Source: Phymatolithon calcareum (lineage: Eukaryota > Rhodophyta > Florideophyceae > Hapalidiales). Taken from it: DNA of 64,000 bases. The notes beneath the pieces were generated by a model. That model ran no database searches, had not been told where the DNA came from, and was given only the letters and a program-made list of their open reading frames with translations. Shown in pieces: positions 63,422-64,000 of this stretch; position 1 is the stretch's first letter, and each line of letters begins with the position of its first letter. The DNA is taken from NCBI GenBank assembly GCA_977006965.1, contig OZ345353.1, positions 3,906,001 to 3,970,000 on the forward strand, written 5' to 3'. A program made the translations under genes and the position numbers.

Positions 63422-64000
63422 CATTATTTCAGTCCCAAAGCGGTTAATGCCGTTTCAGCACCCTTTTTCTTTGAGTTTCGAAGAAAATCTGTTAGTTTCT
63501 CGCCTATGTCCTCATACAGTTCATGCAGCTTGTTCCATGTCCAGCCTTGTTTGTCTGGTAGTCCCGTCCATTGAACTTGAACAAATATACCGTCTTCGGC
63601 TTCCACCACGTCCAAATTTTTCTCCAAGATACCGTACTTTTCCTCCGAGGGCTCAACGTGCTTGAGGAGCTCATCAGATAGCTCTTGTCCATCCAAATCC
63701 GTGCGATATAAAAACCAATCGTTCTGCGTGAACTCTTTCTGTTTTGTTGTCCAGAATGCCAGTCACATCATATACCATTTCTCTGATATCTGCAGTCACC
63801 CGACGCGGACCAATCCACCGAAACATAAGTTTTTGGCCCTTGTCCTGAGCACGTCGCACGAGTACCTAGTCCCTGACGAGAAATACTGCCGACTGCAGGT
63901 TGGTTTTCTGGTTGTGGTTTCGGATTTGTTTCTCCCTGTTTCGAGTGACCTTTTCTGCCACAGCCTTGTGCATCTGGTCCAATGTAGATTGTAGATTGTT
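63422..64000 (-). pseudogene. gypsy-3 Pol, integrase tail and chromodomain-like end
   Basis: Minus-strand frames show AVAEKVTRNREKQIRNHNQK, then QSAVFLVRD followed by an in-frame TAG, VRRAQDKGQKLMFRWIGPRR (the GPRR motif of the integrase C-terminal domain) and RVHAERL. The last 90 codons (63696-63424) contain VQVQWTGLPDKQGWTW and HELYEDIGEKLTDFL, a divergent chromodomain-like region. The element is cut by the window end and inactive. Gypsy-1 has the same arrangement with a more typical chromodomain. Confidence 0.75.

Noticed and set aside
1-64000. Prokaryotic features (operons, Shine-Dalgarno sites, CRISPR arrays, rRNA)
   Set aside because: Content is retrotransposons, a spliceosomal-type intron and LINEs. 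No regular spaced repeats or rRNA segments were found.

Overview
The window is a gene-poor, transposon-dense stretch of a eukaryotic nuclear genome. There are no operons, ribosome-binding sites or CRISPR arrays. It holds at least three Ty3/gypsy elements (two with a clear C-terminal chromodomain), one Ty1/copia element, several LINE-type non-LTR elements, remnants of PiggyBac-like and hAT DNA transposons, a non-autonomous PIF/Harbinger-like element, and unclassified repeats. The host is probably an alga or a similar protist with short introns and a repeat-rich genome. A red alga such as Chondrus is my guess, at low confidence; an oomycete-like host is not excluded.

Layout. 1-3.25 kb: two direct copies of a repeat full of the 13-base palindrome GCGAAASTTTCGC, plus a long inverted repeat with 0.53-kb arms. 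3.6-4.5 kb: a two-exon gene of unknown function, broken near its 3' end by a 5-base tandem duplication. 4.6-15.5 kb: a nest in which a minus-strand LINE is split by a PiggyBac-like remnant, which is split by the 3' end of a second LINE, which is split by a complete gypsy element (7239-12243, 5-base target duplication TGAAC). 17.8-25.3 kb: a second, older gypsy element on the minus strand (17784-25348). It carries three secondary insertions and lacks RNase H and integrase. 26.0-30.7 kb: copy X2 of a repeated host-like unit ('unit X'), coding for a roughly 510-residue multi-pass membrane protein with a convergent antisense ORF (Y) behind it. 33.0-38.0 kb: a degenerate copia element. 41.7-45.6 kb: LINE-A. 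46.7-50.6 kb: truncated unit X3 (minus strand), holding a Harbinger-like element and a 1.3-kb element. 51.5-51.84 kb: a perfect hairpin and a foldback element. 53.5-63.1 kb: unit X4, whose membrane-protein gene is intact, interrupted by LINE-B, a PiggyBac-like element and, at the window end, a third gypsy element on the minus strand.

The most useful property of the window is that its repeats interrupt one another, so paired empty and filled sites can be read directly. They define the ends of the Harbinger-like element (3-base TNA duplication), of the 1.3-kb element (two insertions, no target duplication, no terminal inverted repeats), of a solo LTR placed just upstream of the X2 start codon, and of the PiggyBac-like insertion. 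The only long intact non-retroelement reading frame is the X4 membrane protein (58654-60183). All coordinates, percentages and alignments were made by eye.
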